64,000 nt of DNA from Cylicocyclus nassatus (lineage: Eukaryota > Nematoda > Chromadorea > Rhabditida > Strongylidae): NCBI GenBank assembly GCA_958299035.1, contig CATQJL010000001.1:35068780-35132779 (forward strand), in the 5' to 3' direction. This document shows, in pieces, positions 52,296 to 62,999 of the stretch (positions within the stretch are counted from its first letter, which is position 1; the number at the start of each line of letters is the position of its first letter). The translations under genes and the position numbers were made by a program. The notes beneath the pieces are model-generated. The model did not search any database. It saw only the letters and a program-made list of their open reading frames with translations, and had not been told where the DNA came from.

Positions 52296-54880
52296 ATGAG
52301 CTCGATGAAGTTCCTGTTGTTTGTATGGATTCCATTGGCAAACAGTCTTGTAAATCCGAGCAGCAACGAACTAATTTCAAAGTTTGTGTTTTATCTTGAA
52401 AAATTCACCTGAGAATAATGCTTTTACAGAAGTTTGGGCCAAACTTCTGGTTCTTCTTATTTCAATGCTTCCAACGTAGGTTAGTGAACATCTTCTTCGT
52501 ATATGATTTGAGACTCACGTTACAGAATGAGCTTAGGGTGTCAGTTCTGCATTAAAATGCAAATCAACTTTTAAATACCATCAAGCCGTATTTTTAAAGC
52601 CATTTCTGTGGTACTCAACCTCAAGCTGCGAATAATGTACAAGTCCAGGATAGAATTCAACCCGTTCAACCCTGGGATAAAGCCGAACCAAAACTTACTT
52701 AACGTTTCCTACAAAAATGATGTTACCTCGAGCACTACTTAGCTGTAAAGATACTTCATCAGCAAACGTTTTGAACCGTGACACACAGATTGGAATTCCC
52801 TATATATCGTGCGACGGAAGAAAATGGACGCTGTGAGTGGGGAAACTAGGGACAGTCTACTTGGATATGAAAAAGGACCGAAAACGAATTATTAGCTAAG
52901 CACGAACAGCAGCTTGAACTAACGATAATACGACTATCGGCAAATTTCGGAACAGATATCAGATTTAGTGTACTTGGAAATAAAAATATGACGAACATAT
53001 GGAATATTCAAGCGCTGACTCTTTTCTTGGCTTTATAAAAACACCAGTACACCTTAACAGCTGTCAAGGCTGACTGCTTTATGAGATTTTGTTCTTCAGT
53101 AATCCAAATTGCCTTTTAGCGTGTCCTTGGCTTTGCGAGAGTGGGTGGACTTACTTTGACAAGACTGATTCTTGCTACAAGGTATGTGCCAACTTTTTTT
53201 AAACAAAGATGATGTAACAAAATGTATTTTGTTAACGTTTTTTGGAAGACGCGATTATGGTCATCCCAAAAAAAATAAGATTAATCTTGAGTAATTTCAA
53301 CTCCAAGTAAATTGATCTATAGTAATTGCACATTCTTCAACTACACATTTTGTCTCATTTCAAATCTCTGCAACGAAAAGTAAGCAAGTTTGTTTCCTAG
53401 CAGTGCAAATTTTGTTTTGCTACAGTCTTCCTCACTTTTTGATGTATAGCACTGACAGCCTAAACAGAAACGACATTGGCCTCGAACGAAAAGCAGTTAC
53501 GGTTAAAACTGATTTTGATGGTTCCTCACTCTTTTCTTCTTTGCGCTGACTCATGCGCAACGGTAGCAGAAGGAGGAAACTCCTCAAAAGACTTACAAAG
53601 TTTGATTGTATGTTCTTCCCTGTTGGCAACATTTCTTTTTGAACGTCAAGAGTGTGGCATGGAGTAGGACCATTACCGCTGTTGAAGAGCTCAGGCTTTT
53701 TAGGCTCCGTCCAGAGTACCGGAGCTGAGAAGGCGCCAAGAGCGCCGTGCGGCACAGCGCTACCGGAACTCTCAATAGAGATTTTGATCTATATCTGGCT
53801 GGGAAGGAGGCCGGCTTTGAGTTGGGCCAGACAGCGCGGTGTAGCGACGTAGTTAGCGTACGCTCACGTGCATTAGGATGTGGGGACGTACGAGACGTAC
53901 GTCGCTACACCGCACAATCTGGCCCAACCATATGCCACGCCCTCAACGAAACGAAATGTGCTGATTTAGACAGCGCCGAGACAGCACGACGTAGGTTGGT
54001 GCTAGCTCAATACCGCCACAGCTTCGGCAGTCTGGACGGAGCCTTAAACTTATAGAACAATTATCTTTATTATTCAACAAGAATGCCATAAAACCAATTT
54101 AAAAAGTGCAAGAAACTTCAACATCCTAATTTTTGACTTCACAGACTTTTCTTGATGCAAATGCTTACGATGCTGAACACATCTGTAACGTCGTTGGAGG
54201 ACATTTGACTTCGATACACAGCTCTGCCGAAAATATTTTTGTAGCCGGTGAGTTTAGTTTTATACAAATTATATATACAAAGCTTATTGCCGGACGATGG
54301 CGCCAAATCTCGGCGGTGGCGAGACTGCACAGCGTATGGGACTTTCGCAACGTACGCCCCATATCTCAATGCACATGTGCGTGTGCCGCAAAGACTGGCT
54401 CAACCGTCCGATCTCGAGCGCGGTTTAAAGGCTGCGAAGCGCATAAGGTGCAGGATTTTGAACAAAAAAGTTACACGTTATGAGAGCGTTCTCACCGTTC
54501 ACCCAACTTTGCCTTTGCACCCCTCCCGCAGAATCCATTGATTCAGCGACTGCAATAACTGACCGTATTACCGCGAAACAACGTGAGACGGCTTGTACTA
54601 GTGATTTGTATTTGACAACCATCTTACGCTTCTTGTGCCCCGCAGTGATACATTCCGTGCGGTTGATAGGACACCAAAGTACCAACACTATTCAGCTTGT
54701 GGTTTAGAGTTGGCAAGAACGGGTAGGCAATGGAAAAACGACAACGACCTAACCTGGATTGGTCTGTGGGCTGAGGGTACAGGAAGGAAGGTGTATACCT
54801 GGACTGACGGCACAAAAGTTGACTATCTACCCTGGGTTGTGGGTGCACCTTAGGCTCATGAAGATCAACGCTGCGTGTTG
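52296..54880 (+). pseudogene. C-type lectin domain protein gene, probably inactive
   Basis: Exon 1 (52296-52349) encodes a signal peptide, MSSMKFLLFVWIPLANSL. Exon 2 (about 53120-53181) gives CPWLCESGWTYFDKTDSCYK, the start of a CTLD. Exon 3 (54145-54247) gives CNVVGGHLTSIHSSAEN. Exon 4 (54708-54880) gives LARTGRQW, TWIGLWAEGTG and YTWTDGTKVDYLPW. Donors and acceptors at exons 2-4 are canonical and in phase. Problems: the exon 1/2 phase does not match the best sites; exon 4 has an in-frame TAG (54851-54853) after VVGAP, just before a DQRCVL end; and the final exon with the last cysteines is not recognisable, apart from a possible YLCKQN at about 54953. Such lectins bind surface glycans and are often secreted by nematodes. 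No EPN or QPD sugar-binding motif is seen. Confidence 0.75.
53699..54047. mobile_element. TIR miniature element inside lectin intron 2
   Basis: TIR TAGGCTCCGTCCAGAG at the left and TCTGGACGGAGCC at the right, about 15 bp. A second inner inverted pair (ggccagacagcgcggtgtagcgacgta at 53827-53853 and its complement at about 53899-53926) makes a strong stem. The element is GC-rich, unlike the intron. Confidence 0.78.
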
Positions 54881-54889
54881 GTAAGACTT

Positions 54890-55325
54890 TCATATAAATA
54901 AAGAAAATCTGGCGCACGTAATGCTTTTTCAAATGGCCAGAAGCAAATCGAATTACCTATGCAAGCAGAATGTCGATGATCAGAAGGTATGAATGACCTA
55001 AAGTTAGTAATCTTCTCACTTAATCTCGCCATCTCAGATCGTCACTGCAAATAAAATCTTATGTTGCTGCAAAATTCAAAACATCAGATTGCAATTTATA
55101 AAATGCCTCAATATACTGTTCGGCATTCAGACGTTTTTCGGTGCACATCTTTGAAAACATATGCGTGTCGAAGCCAATCTGATTTTTTGCGTCCTTGAAT
55201 TCTAACCTCATCTTGTAATTTCTGTTTCCGGCGTGGTTGTTTTTGGTCCATCATTTTGAACAACAATTCTGAGCATAGAATAGTTGCTAACCACTATAGA
55301 GAAACAATGAAGTGAAATCTCAAAT
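54890..55325. other. No supported gene; expected site of lectin last exon
   Basis: A short AAGCAAATCG...NYLCK-like reading at 54945-54990 ends at a GTATGA donor-like site, but its phase does not match exon 4 and the W-x-D-x-x-C segment is missing. The rest is AT-rich. Confidence 0.4.
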
Positions 55326-55329
55326 AGTG

Positions 55330-55960
55330 TACTAACGGGCTTACCCGGCCCCGTTCGGCCCTTTCAAAACACCATGATAAAGGTCATATCCCTATCCGTG
55401 TGCAAGCGTTCTCCGTGCCCACTCCTACTTGCCTGTTCCATATCCCCTTTTTGTTTTCATAATCAGCATGCCTACTTACCTTTGCGCCAACTCTCAGCTC
55501 CGTAGCTCAAACTTTGCAAAAAAATAGGTAAAATCGATAGTAAAAGATAATTTTAAAAAGTATTATTATATTCGTATTGCGCCGCAAGAGATTGACAAAA
55601 AATAAATAAAATCAACATCGATTAATAACGAAAAATAGCTTATGACCCCGCCCCGCCGAAGTGTATATGTGTCAAGTGTGGCTTGGATCGTTTCGCAAAT
55701 AAAAACTTCTATTCAAAACATACGTACGATCAGGTTCATACACATACACACAAACTGACATTCAGCAAGATAAAGCTCATATTTGTACTTCTTTCTGTAA
55801 GTGACTATGTTCGTATGTCGCAAACAGAAAATTTCATTTTTGAACCAGTCTAAACCAAACTTTGCACACACAGGACTCGTCGCATGTCTCATACATCTCA
55901 TTATCGATTGTATCGATTTTATCGGTTTCCGCAAACTTTGACTTAACGCAAGGGAGTAAA
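55330..55960. repeat. Interspersed repeat, related to 31560-31960 and 50750-51060
   Basis: The first part matches 50750-51060. The second part carries gtatgtcgcaaacagaaaat, ttttgaacca, ccaaactttgcacacac and tatcgattttatcgg, corresponding to the block gaatagaaaattcc, tctgaaccg, accaaacttggtacaca and atcgattttatcg at 31625-31745. So the three sites belong to one old family. Confidence 0.6.
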
Positions 55961-55964
55961 CAAC

Positions 55965-56655
55965 TGGTCAGAATATAGTGACCGTTTGCAAGATTTTCGC
56001 TGCCTTTATCTATTTCATTTTCTGCATAAGAGAGCATGCTGATTAGAAAAATGCAGTGGGGCAGAGAACTGACATATCGAAGCGGAACAAGAACAGCTAA
56101 ACGCTGAGCACAATTCAAACGCAATAACCAGTTCTATTATTCCATGCAGACATAAAATACACAAGCCGGATAACCCAGCTACATCGAAAGTGAGTGCGGG
56201 GGATCAAGCAGCAGAGAAAATGCAAGAAGTCCGAGGTAATGGTTTGAACAGATGAATACTACTTAGTTTCTTCTTTGCCACGACAGATTTTTTATAGCAA
56301 CAATTTATACTGATGCCTAACGTTGCGGCGGATACGTCTTCTCAGAGGCATGAAAGTGAGCCAATCACCTTCATCAAGCGCATTATGCCATCAAACGCAA
56401 CTCGCACGTTTGACTCGTACAATGCAAGCCCAGTCCATCTTCCAAGCTAGATTAACTTACCAAGACTCTCAGGGAAGAGAAGAGACTTTTTAGGTCGCTT
56501 ACAATGTACGGTAGCAATAAACAGATCAACAGGTTTAGACATGTTTAAGTAGCTATAGGCTATCGAAAGCACAGAATGATAAGAAAGGCTTCAGATCATT
56601 CGCCACAGACGACTGTTCATTCTTGCTATTCAATGTCGGGTTACGAGCGAGAATG
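55965..56655. other. No supported gene
   Basis: Short frames only. Low-complexity-free AT-rich DNA between an interspersed repeat and a Penelope relic. Confidence 0.5.
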
Positions 56656-56659
56656 AGCG

Positions 56660-57560
56660 CAGCTTCTAACAACTTTCGAGCAGAGATGTTATTCTTGATT
56701 GCCAGTATGCTGCAATTGGCTTCAAGGGCTTCGCCGCCGTGACACCTTCCATGTTTCCCAATGAGCTCACAAGCCTCTTCTTTTGCTGGCCAGATGTTCG
56801 TTTACGCGTACAAAAAGCGATCGGTCTCGCCGATGTAAATGGCCCCGGCATGTTCGACATTCCAACTGGTAAACCAAACCATTTTTGAGCAATCTCCTGA
56901 CCTTCCACTTGTGCACACAACACAGTTTTGCGATGTGTAAACTCTATCGTATAATCGTTTTCGTATCAGTTGTTTCATGATATTGTCTTGTGGTAAATTC
57001 ACTTGTGGTAAATTCACTTGTGGTAAATTTACTAGAACAACACCATTATCCAACTGTGCTTGCATTGTACATCGTTTGACCGCGTTGGTCACTTTGTCGC
57101 ATAACGGCAACATAAAGGAACACGTGTTCGACTTTAATTGCTTGTGTACGTGTGTGTTCACTGAAGGCTTTGGATTGCTCGAGAGTTGTTGGAAACTATG
57201 ATGCGTGCCATTTCCAGAAACTCAAGTCTCTCACTTTCTCGGCTTACACACTGCAGGCTGTCTCGAACATGTTGCGGATAACCGCACGTTTCACGACATT
57301 CGAGTGAGCGGAAGTGGCGTGTAAGATAAAGTTCTTGCTGCTCTCTCCTATACCATTTGATGTCTACGGCGCTGTTTGCCATAATCATCTGGTCGTTAAA
57401 GCATGGTAACCAGTAATCGTGTGTTTTCTCTCTAGTTAAGCTAATGTACTGCGATTGTTCACTGATGATTTTAAAGCACTCATCCATTTCGGACTGAGTC
57501 GAAGTGACAATGAAACAATCGGTGCGCATGCCATTATGCCAAGGTTTGGAGGGGAGAACA
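56660..57560 (-). pseudogene. Penelope-like RT/GIY-YIG C-terminal half, decayed
   Basis: Minus-strand remnants in order: FIVTSTQSEMDECFKI (after the YVDD position), IKWYRR, CTMQAQLDNGVVLVNLPQ, RLYDRVYTSQNCVVC and AIYIGETDR (GIY-YIG), homologous block by block to 39224-41176 but in several frames. It is a different, older subfamily. A 15-bp unit (cttgtggtaaattca) is repeated three times at 56988-57032, expanding VNLPQ in frame. Confidence 0.85.
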
Positions 57561-57815
57561 TTTGTATTACTTCGAGACATACCGCCACATTTATTCTCCT
57601 TAATAAAAGAAGCCCTAGCGCTTCGTCAGAAAGTGATATATACAAACCAGTCAATTACGTTTCTCAAACAAACAGAAGACTGCTGCCTCGTTTTATCACG
57701 AACAAGAAGCTTGGAGTTACGTGCAATCTCCCCGCAGATCACCCTAAAATATGTGGATTGTATAAGTTGATCTTGGTAATTACGATAAAGCAGAAGCAGT
57801 ACGTCTTACTCAGAT
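57561..57815 (+). pseudogene. Penelope-like N-terminal segment, head-to-head relic
   Basis: Plus-strand reading includes FSLIKEALALRQKVI in one frame and LLPRFITNKKLGVTCNLPAD in another, matching the pre-RT region at 41813-42235. It points away from the minus-strand half at 56660-57560, so the relic has the same head-to-head arrangement as the cluster at 38.9-44.8 kb. Confidence 0.75.
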
Positions 57816-57952
57816 AATCGCCGGGGACAGGTGGCCATGCGATTTATGGGCAGGCGGGCACCGGAAAAATAGTCTGCTGATTTCTTGCGGTCCGCATGCA
57901 GAAATTTGGAAGAATGTTGAATTTTAAGACGAATGATTGAAGAACAATCGCG

Positions 57953-58003
57953 GTTTCTCCATAGTTTAGTTGCGGCGCAGCCGCAACTAAACTATGGAGA
58001 AAC
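57953..58003. repeat. Perfect 51-bp hairpin
   Basis: Two 23-nt arms (GTTTCTCCATAGTTTAGTTG continuing CGG, and its complement) enclose the 5-nt loop cgcag. A related ctatgccgcata word follows at 58004-58035. No terminator context applies in a nematode; perhaps the core of a foldback element. Confidence 0.7.
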
Positions 58004-58059
58004 TATGCCGCATATGCTGTGCTAACTATGCCGCATACTCACGGACTTTCCGCGGGAAT

Positions 58060-58440
58060 ATGCAAAATTGTTGAGGGCCGCACGGTCCTTTGTGGAGGAC
58101 CGCACAGCCCGTAGATACCTTCCGCCGAGAGGAAGTACCCTAAACTCGGGTAATCAAACCATCGATGACACCTCTGCCAAGCAGAGTCCCACCTTTGCTC
58201 GGCGTACGCCAGAATGATTGAAAAATTCCAAGCGCTTGCTGAAAATATAGCCAGCGGTCGCTTGAAGAGATTATTTGACAAGCGCTTGCAGAAAATGTTG
58301 CATTGCTGTCCGCTGGCAGAACACGGAAGTACCGCTCGCTGAAGGTTTGGCCACGCCCCAAAAATTTGCTTACCGCTTGCAGAAAAGCGCGAGTTTGCGG
58401 CCGCTTGCCTCCGGCGATTACTTCGACAATCCTCTGATTG
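58060..58440. repeat. Region of reiterated cgcttgcagaaaa words
   Basis: The words gcgcttgctgaaaat, gcgcttgcagaaaatg, cgctggcagaaca and ccgcttgcagaaaag recur irregularly between 58228 and 58390, with ggtcc/ggacc hairpin words at 58068-58105. They look like degenerated repeats of one motif. Frames crossing it are products of the repeat. Confidence 0.45.
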
Positions 58441-58784
58441 TGAGTAGCACGCTGCATTCTCTTTTTCTGTATGGATTTGGCGCAGCTAGCGCGAGGATGG
58501 CAAATGTCTAGCTGAGAATTTTCTAGAAGTAAAAGGAAATACCACAAGCAGTGCAGTGCACACAAACACCTCTCAAATATCCCCAAAACATGAAGATCAC
58601 TCACAACCCGACCAACGTTTTTCAAAAGCATTTTTGCTCAATGGGCAAGTTTCAAAATCCAAGTTCTATTGAACTGTGTATCAAACAATGTATGTACTGC
58701 ACGTGCGTAGACTAGCAGAATTATCTACGAAAAAGTTTGAAAATTATGTGGTAGAAAAGTGTGGTAAGCTTTATTTTTATTACT

Positions 58785-59185
58785 AGTTGGCTTTCCCGGT
58801 CCAGCCCGGGCCATGGTTCACCGCACTGCGAGCTCCCCCCCCCCCCCCTTCCCGCCCTATAGGTAGGATGACTTACCCTGGGACATCCGCTTGGAAACCG
58901 CATCCTCGTGATCCCAAGGTGAAAATGAGCTTCACCGCCCTCCTTTACATGACCATGGTAAAATGCTTGATTAAACATGATAAGCCTTCAATTCCTTAGG
59001 AAAACGTAAACAAATCAATAAATCGATAGAAGGACCCAAAAGTCGCCGCAAAAAGTAGCCTATCATCTGCGCGGGGGTCGAAAACATATGTGTGCAAAGT
59101 TTCAGCTGAATCGGTTGAGCGGTGCGCGTTTCTATAACGCAAATACCCTCCAAACTGACAATTTTTGAGTTTTATATATATATAG
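58785..59185. repeat. Unclassified interspersed repeat ending in TATATATATAGAT
   Basis: Starts near ggctttcccggtccagcccg with a C-tract (58837-58848), contains gtgtgcaaagtttcagctgaatcggttgagcgg and ends in ttttatatatatatagatt. Similar tails are common on non-autonomous elements of invertebrates. The class is unknown. Confidence 0.45.
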
Positions 59186-59199
59186 ATTGAGAGGTGGAA

Positions 59200-60120
59200 G
59201 ATCGACTATTTATAAACTCACCAAAAACGTTTTGTATGCGAATCAAGGGCGAATGATAGCGAAATAAATTTGTAGGAATACCTGTAAAATTTCCACTCAT
59301 AGGTTTTATTAAATTTTGCACAAGTTTGTTCTGCACCTGAAAATCAGAGCAGGAATTTGGCTCCGAAATGCCCGTTTTTATTAGGTGCCGAAAACTTTGA
59401 AAAACTTGATTTCAAGGATGATGCTGAGCAGCTGGCTACAAAAATGTGATTTCTCGTTCGACTGAATACGTTTTTACAAGTACCTGCTGTGTAGGCATCG
59501 CGTCGCGCCCTCGTTCAATCTTCTTTCATATAAATCAATTTCAATCATTTTTGGAGGACTCTGTATATTTATGCAAGTTTATTTCAGCTGTACAGTGATC
59601 ATCGTCTCGACTCACATTATCCTGTTTTCTATCAAAAATGGAACGAATACGTATGCGCCCAAAAAGAGAGATCGTTCGTATGCAAGAAAACGGCTTTGCA
59701 CTAACGCTCACTTATGTGCCATTACAAATTTATGAAAAACAAAGTTTTCAGTAGTAATTTACTTTGTAAGCGTAGTAAAGCAACCACATTCTACATATAT
59801 GATTGCAGTAAAACAAAAGTGTTGATTCAAGATTGACTACAACCGTCTGCATTGACAGATAAACTACCAAATTAGTCTTTTGTTTTATATGGAAATTGTC
59901 ATGTTCTGCATTCATCATGTCAGATCATGCCAAAATGTTCTCACACATTCTCGCTTCTCTAAATTTGAATTTCTCATTATTTATATCTTTATCTTTATCT
60001 TTATCTTTTACACTCAAGGTGTACCATCAAAACTATTCAAATACTGTTAGTATGGGGCCATTCGCTCAAAGAACAAAAAGAAAATGCTCGTATTACGATA
60101 ACATATGAGCAAAGAGCTCC
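59200..60120. other. No intact gene; Tc1-like end and short frame
   Basis: ATTTTTGGAGGACTCTGTA at 59558-59575 resembles a Tc1-type end read from the right (CAGAGTCCTCC) next to TA; no partner end is found. An ATG at 59638 opens about 38 codons (MERIRMRPKREIVRMQENG) reminiscent of a transposase helix-turn-helix start, then stops. A (atcttt)n simple repeat is at 59982-60009. Confidence 0.35.
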
Positions 60121-60126
60121 TCATAC

Positions 60127-60205
60127 AATACCGTTCATAATTTGTCGAAAAAGTCGCCGGACTGCGTCGTCGCTTCAGCTCGGCGAGACGCATCATCTAG
60201 TATAT
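60127..60205. repeat. Short relative of the 31370 repeat
   Basis: ttgtcgaaaaagtcgccggactgcg, then directly cagctcggcgagacgcatcatct, matches the two ends of 31366-31575 with the reiterated GC-rich block deleted between them. Confidence 0.75.
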
Positions 60206-60244
60206 AGATGTGCCACAATTTAGCAGGATATGATAGATATACGC

Positions 60245-62578
60245 TAGAAGTTTTCGCTCAATTTTGCGCGCTTTTTCTGCTGGCGTGTTCTCCAGGTCCG
60301 AAGAATTTCAAAATGATTTTTTGGCCGTGAATTCCAGCGGTGACCAGTTTTTTGATAAGGTATATTTTCATCGAGCGGATGTGAGGGTTGTATTAAGCTC
60401 TCTTAACTCGTCTTGCGCGGAGCCTTACGATGGTATCCCCCCAATAGTCTACAGACGATGTGCCGATTCGCTGTCACAACCTCTTTCTGACCTATTAAAT
60501 CTTTCTATGACCTGTTCTGTTGTGCCAAGTCTATGGAAGGAAGCCATTGTTATTGCGATACCAAAAACCACAACCGCAACTACAGTTTCTGATTTCTGTC
60601 CAATAAGTCTTACACCCACTTCAATCAAAGTAATGGAGAAAATTATAGGAAACAAACTATTTCAATGGCTACGAAAGTCTCATCCAATTCCTCCTGAACT
60701 GCACGGTTTTGTACCTGGTAAATCCACGACAACTAGATTCGTGAAAAGTGCGTTTGACTGGAGAAAAGCTCTCAATGCTGGAATGTCAATTGATATTGTT
60801 TATGTTGATATGCCTGAAGCCTTTGACAAAATTCCCCACCATATTCTTTTATCTAAACTTTACAGTCATGCTATCAGAGGGAACCTGTTGAATTGGTTAT
60901 CTTGTTTTGAAAACAGATTTGTGACAGTTAGAGTGGAGCAATCTTATTCCAATAAATCTGAGTGTACAAGTCGGGTGCCCCAAGGTGTGGTGCTCTCTCC
61001 ATTGCTGTTTTTGATGTTGACAATGGAATTACCTGCTCTTTTGAATGTGAATGGAGTGAGTGTTCAAATTTATGCGGATGACACCAAGCTGTACGTATGC
61101 TACAATGATGAAAATCATTATACTATGCATGCTGCACTTCAATCTGCCATTGGCAGATTGGCTGCTTTGGCGTCGTGTAATGGTCTTTCACTTAATCCTA
61201 GCAAGTGCTCCTTTTTGCATATAGGAAAACATGAGCCAATTGGTTATGAAGTAAATGGTATTCTACTGACGGTTTGCTCGTCAGTTAGAGACTTGGAACA
61301 TTCAATTGATTCTCATTTGAAATTCACTGAACATAAACATTGATAATGCAGTAAAGAAAGCATACTCTGCTTTGTTTGCCATTTTTCGAAATATTTAAGC
61401 TTCTGACCAGGTCCTTCTCGTTAAACTATATAAAGCTTATGTTGTACCTCATCTGAATATTGTTATCAGGTGTAGAATCCCATATGCGAGAAGGAGTGCT
61501 TGAAGATCGAAAAAGTCCAGCGTACATTTACTCGGATGCTCTTTTGTCGAAAATTACAAAATTCTCAGAATTTGCGCAGAAAAGGTTTCCTGCTTACGAA
61601 GAGCATCTCAAAGCAGTGAGTTTGAAAAGTCTAAGAAATAGAAGGATAATAGCGGATCTATTATTTTGTTTTCGAATCCTACGTAGGGAGGTTGATCTCA
61701 GAGCCAGCAGCGCTTCTGGGTCTTCAAACCAACTAGCGGTAGGCTCGGAGGGTTCAACCTTCATTATCCTAGACTGAATAAGAGGTTCTATTCTGGGCTT
61801 TTCAATTCACTGTTTTACAGATGCGCACGTTGGTTCAATCGCTTGCCTCCTGAATTATTGTCGGCTAGGAATGGGTCTGCTTTTAAAAGAAAGTTAACAA
61901 AAGATCAATGTTTCTGATGCCTTGAATTCCGGTCTTTACCTCTGTTGATGATTTCTTTTTGTGATTTGGTTTAGGTCGTTAGTGCGGTGATAGTCAGCTT
62001 AGCTTTTATGTGCTGCAAGTTGTTAGTTGGTTTTTTCTTTTTTAGTTTTTATTTGGTTTGGTTGATGCTTCTTTTTCAGATTCCTGGTTCTTCTCTGGGC
62101 GTTTTTACTTCAATTTTTTACTTCAATTTTTTCTGTCAATTCAAAAGATATGTCTCGTGCTTTCTATGCTTTTATGTTTCACTAACCATCTGTCTCATTA
62201 TATACCCAACCCACCCTCACTACTGCTAGTAATTGATTTTGTTATATCTAGATTGTGCCCTTGTTCCTTATCTCATATCTCCACCACAGGTAAGCCTAGC
62301 ATCCGATTGTTAGGGCGGAGGATACCTAACTACCGAAAATCAGCTGTTAGTCTATTCATTTTTACCCGAATGAATAGTGGCATTCCCCACTGTCACTCAT
62401 CTGCTAAGGATTTCACAAGGGACCGGGCGTAGAAGATGAACTGGGACTCACTTTCTTTCCACTTATTTGACATCTATAGCAGTATACTGTGGGTTAGGTC
62501 GTACTAACAAGTGCGCGGATTAATCTAACATGTTACGTTTGTAATCTGATTTTTTTGGCACACCTTCGAGTGTATGAA

Positions 62579-62609
<31 letters not shown>

Positions 62610-62610
62610 A
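60245..62610 (+). mobile_element. Decayed CR1-like LINE, 5'-truncated
   Basis: Same element group as 9889-13940. Homology starts within the segment just before RT and continues through RT and 3' UTR to cttcgagtgtatgaataaat, matching the 3' end of the other copy (ctcgagcgtatgaatgaata). It ends in about nine AAAT units (62576-62610). The BEL/Pao LTR begins at the very next base. Confidence 0.88.
60264..61777 (+). pseudogene. LINE reverse transcriptase, broken
   Basis: RT blocks: SDFCPISLTPTSIKVMEKI, LHGFVPGKSTT, VDMPEAFDKIPHH (motif A), RVPQGVVLSPLLF (motif B) and IYADDTKLYVCYND (motif C). The frame stops at 61341-61343 near EHKH, and the thumb region reappears out of frame at about 61440-61777 (SLKSLRNRRIIADLLFCFRI). 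Substitutions in invariant places (LSKAF to MPEAF, GVPQG to RVPQG) agree with decay. It differs clearly from the copy at 10731-12638, so the insertion is old. Confidence 0.9.
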
Positions 62611-62860
62611 TGACAGTACTGCCATTGATTTGTCGCTGATGACACATGGAAAGTGGTTGTTTACTTGAGACTGTATATAAGCATACCATTTCTGAGAGAT
62701 AGTTCATTCTGTGTCTCATCTCTAATTCGTCGCCAAGCTCTCCACTACCACTTGGCTCTTATGTATCTACCAGTATGTATAAACGACTACAGCTACTATC
62801 GTGTTGGCCGTACAGTAACATAGAAGCAGGGCTGCCGACACTACTATACTCTATTGGATC
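62611..62860 (+). mobile_element. 5' LTR of BEL/Pao element (right boundary approximate)
   Basis: Starts TGACAGTACTGCC directly after the LINE tail. It contains a promoter-like TATATAA (62674-62680) followed by a probable transcript start region, and precedes the gag region. The 3' LTR is outside the window, so the end of the LTR and the target duplication cannot be verified. A 45-bp match to its start is at 31984. Confidence 0.6.
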
Positions 62861-62999
62861 CACCATAAGTTTAGGTGGATTCCTCTATATGGTGCATCGA
62901 CTAAAAGACGTCTGAACAGGTACGATCCTCCAAGTTCAACAGAGAAAGCCTCAAGACCAAGAAGCAGAGCATACTCATCTGGAGGCCAAGAACTTTGAA

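Noticed and set aside
58140..58631. 163-codon minus-strand frame
   Set aside because: It crosses reiterated cgcttgcagaaaa words, has no recognised motif and no ATG-plus-splice context.
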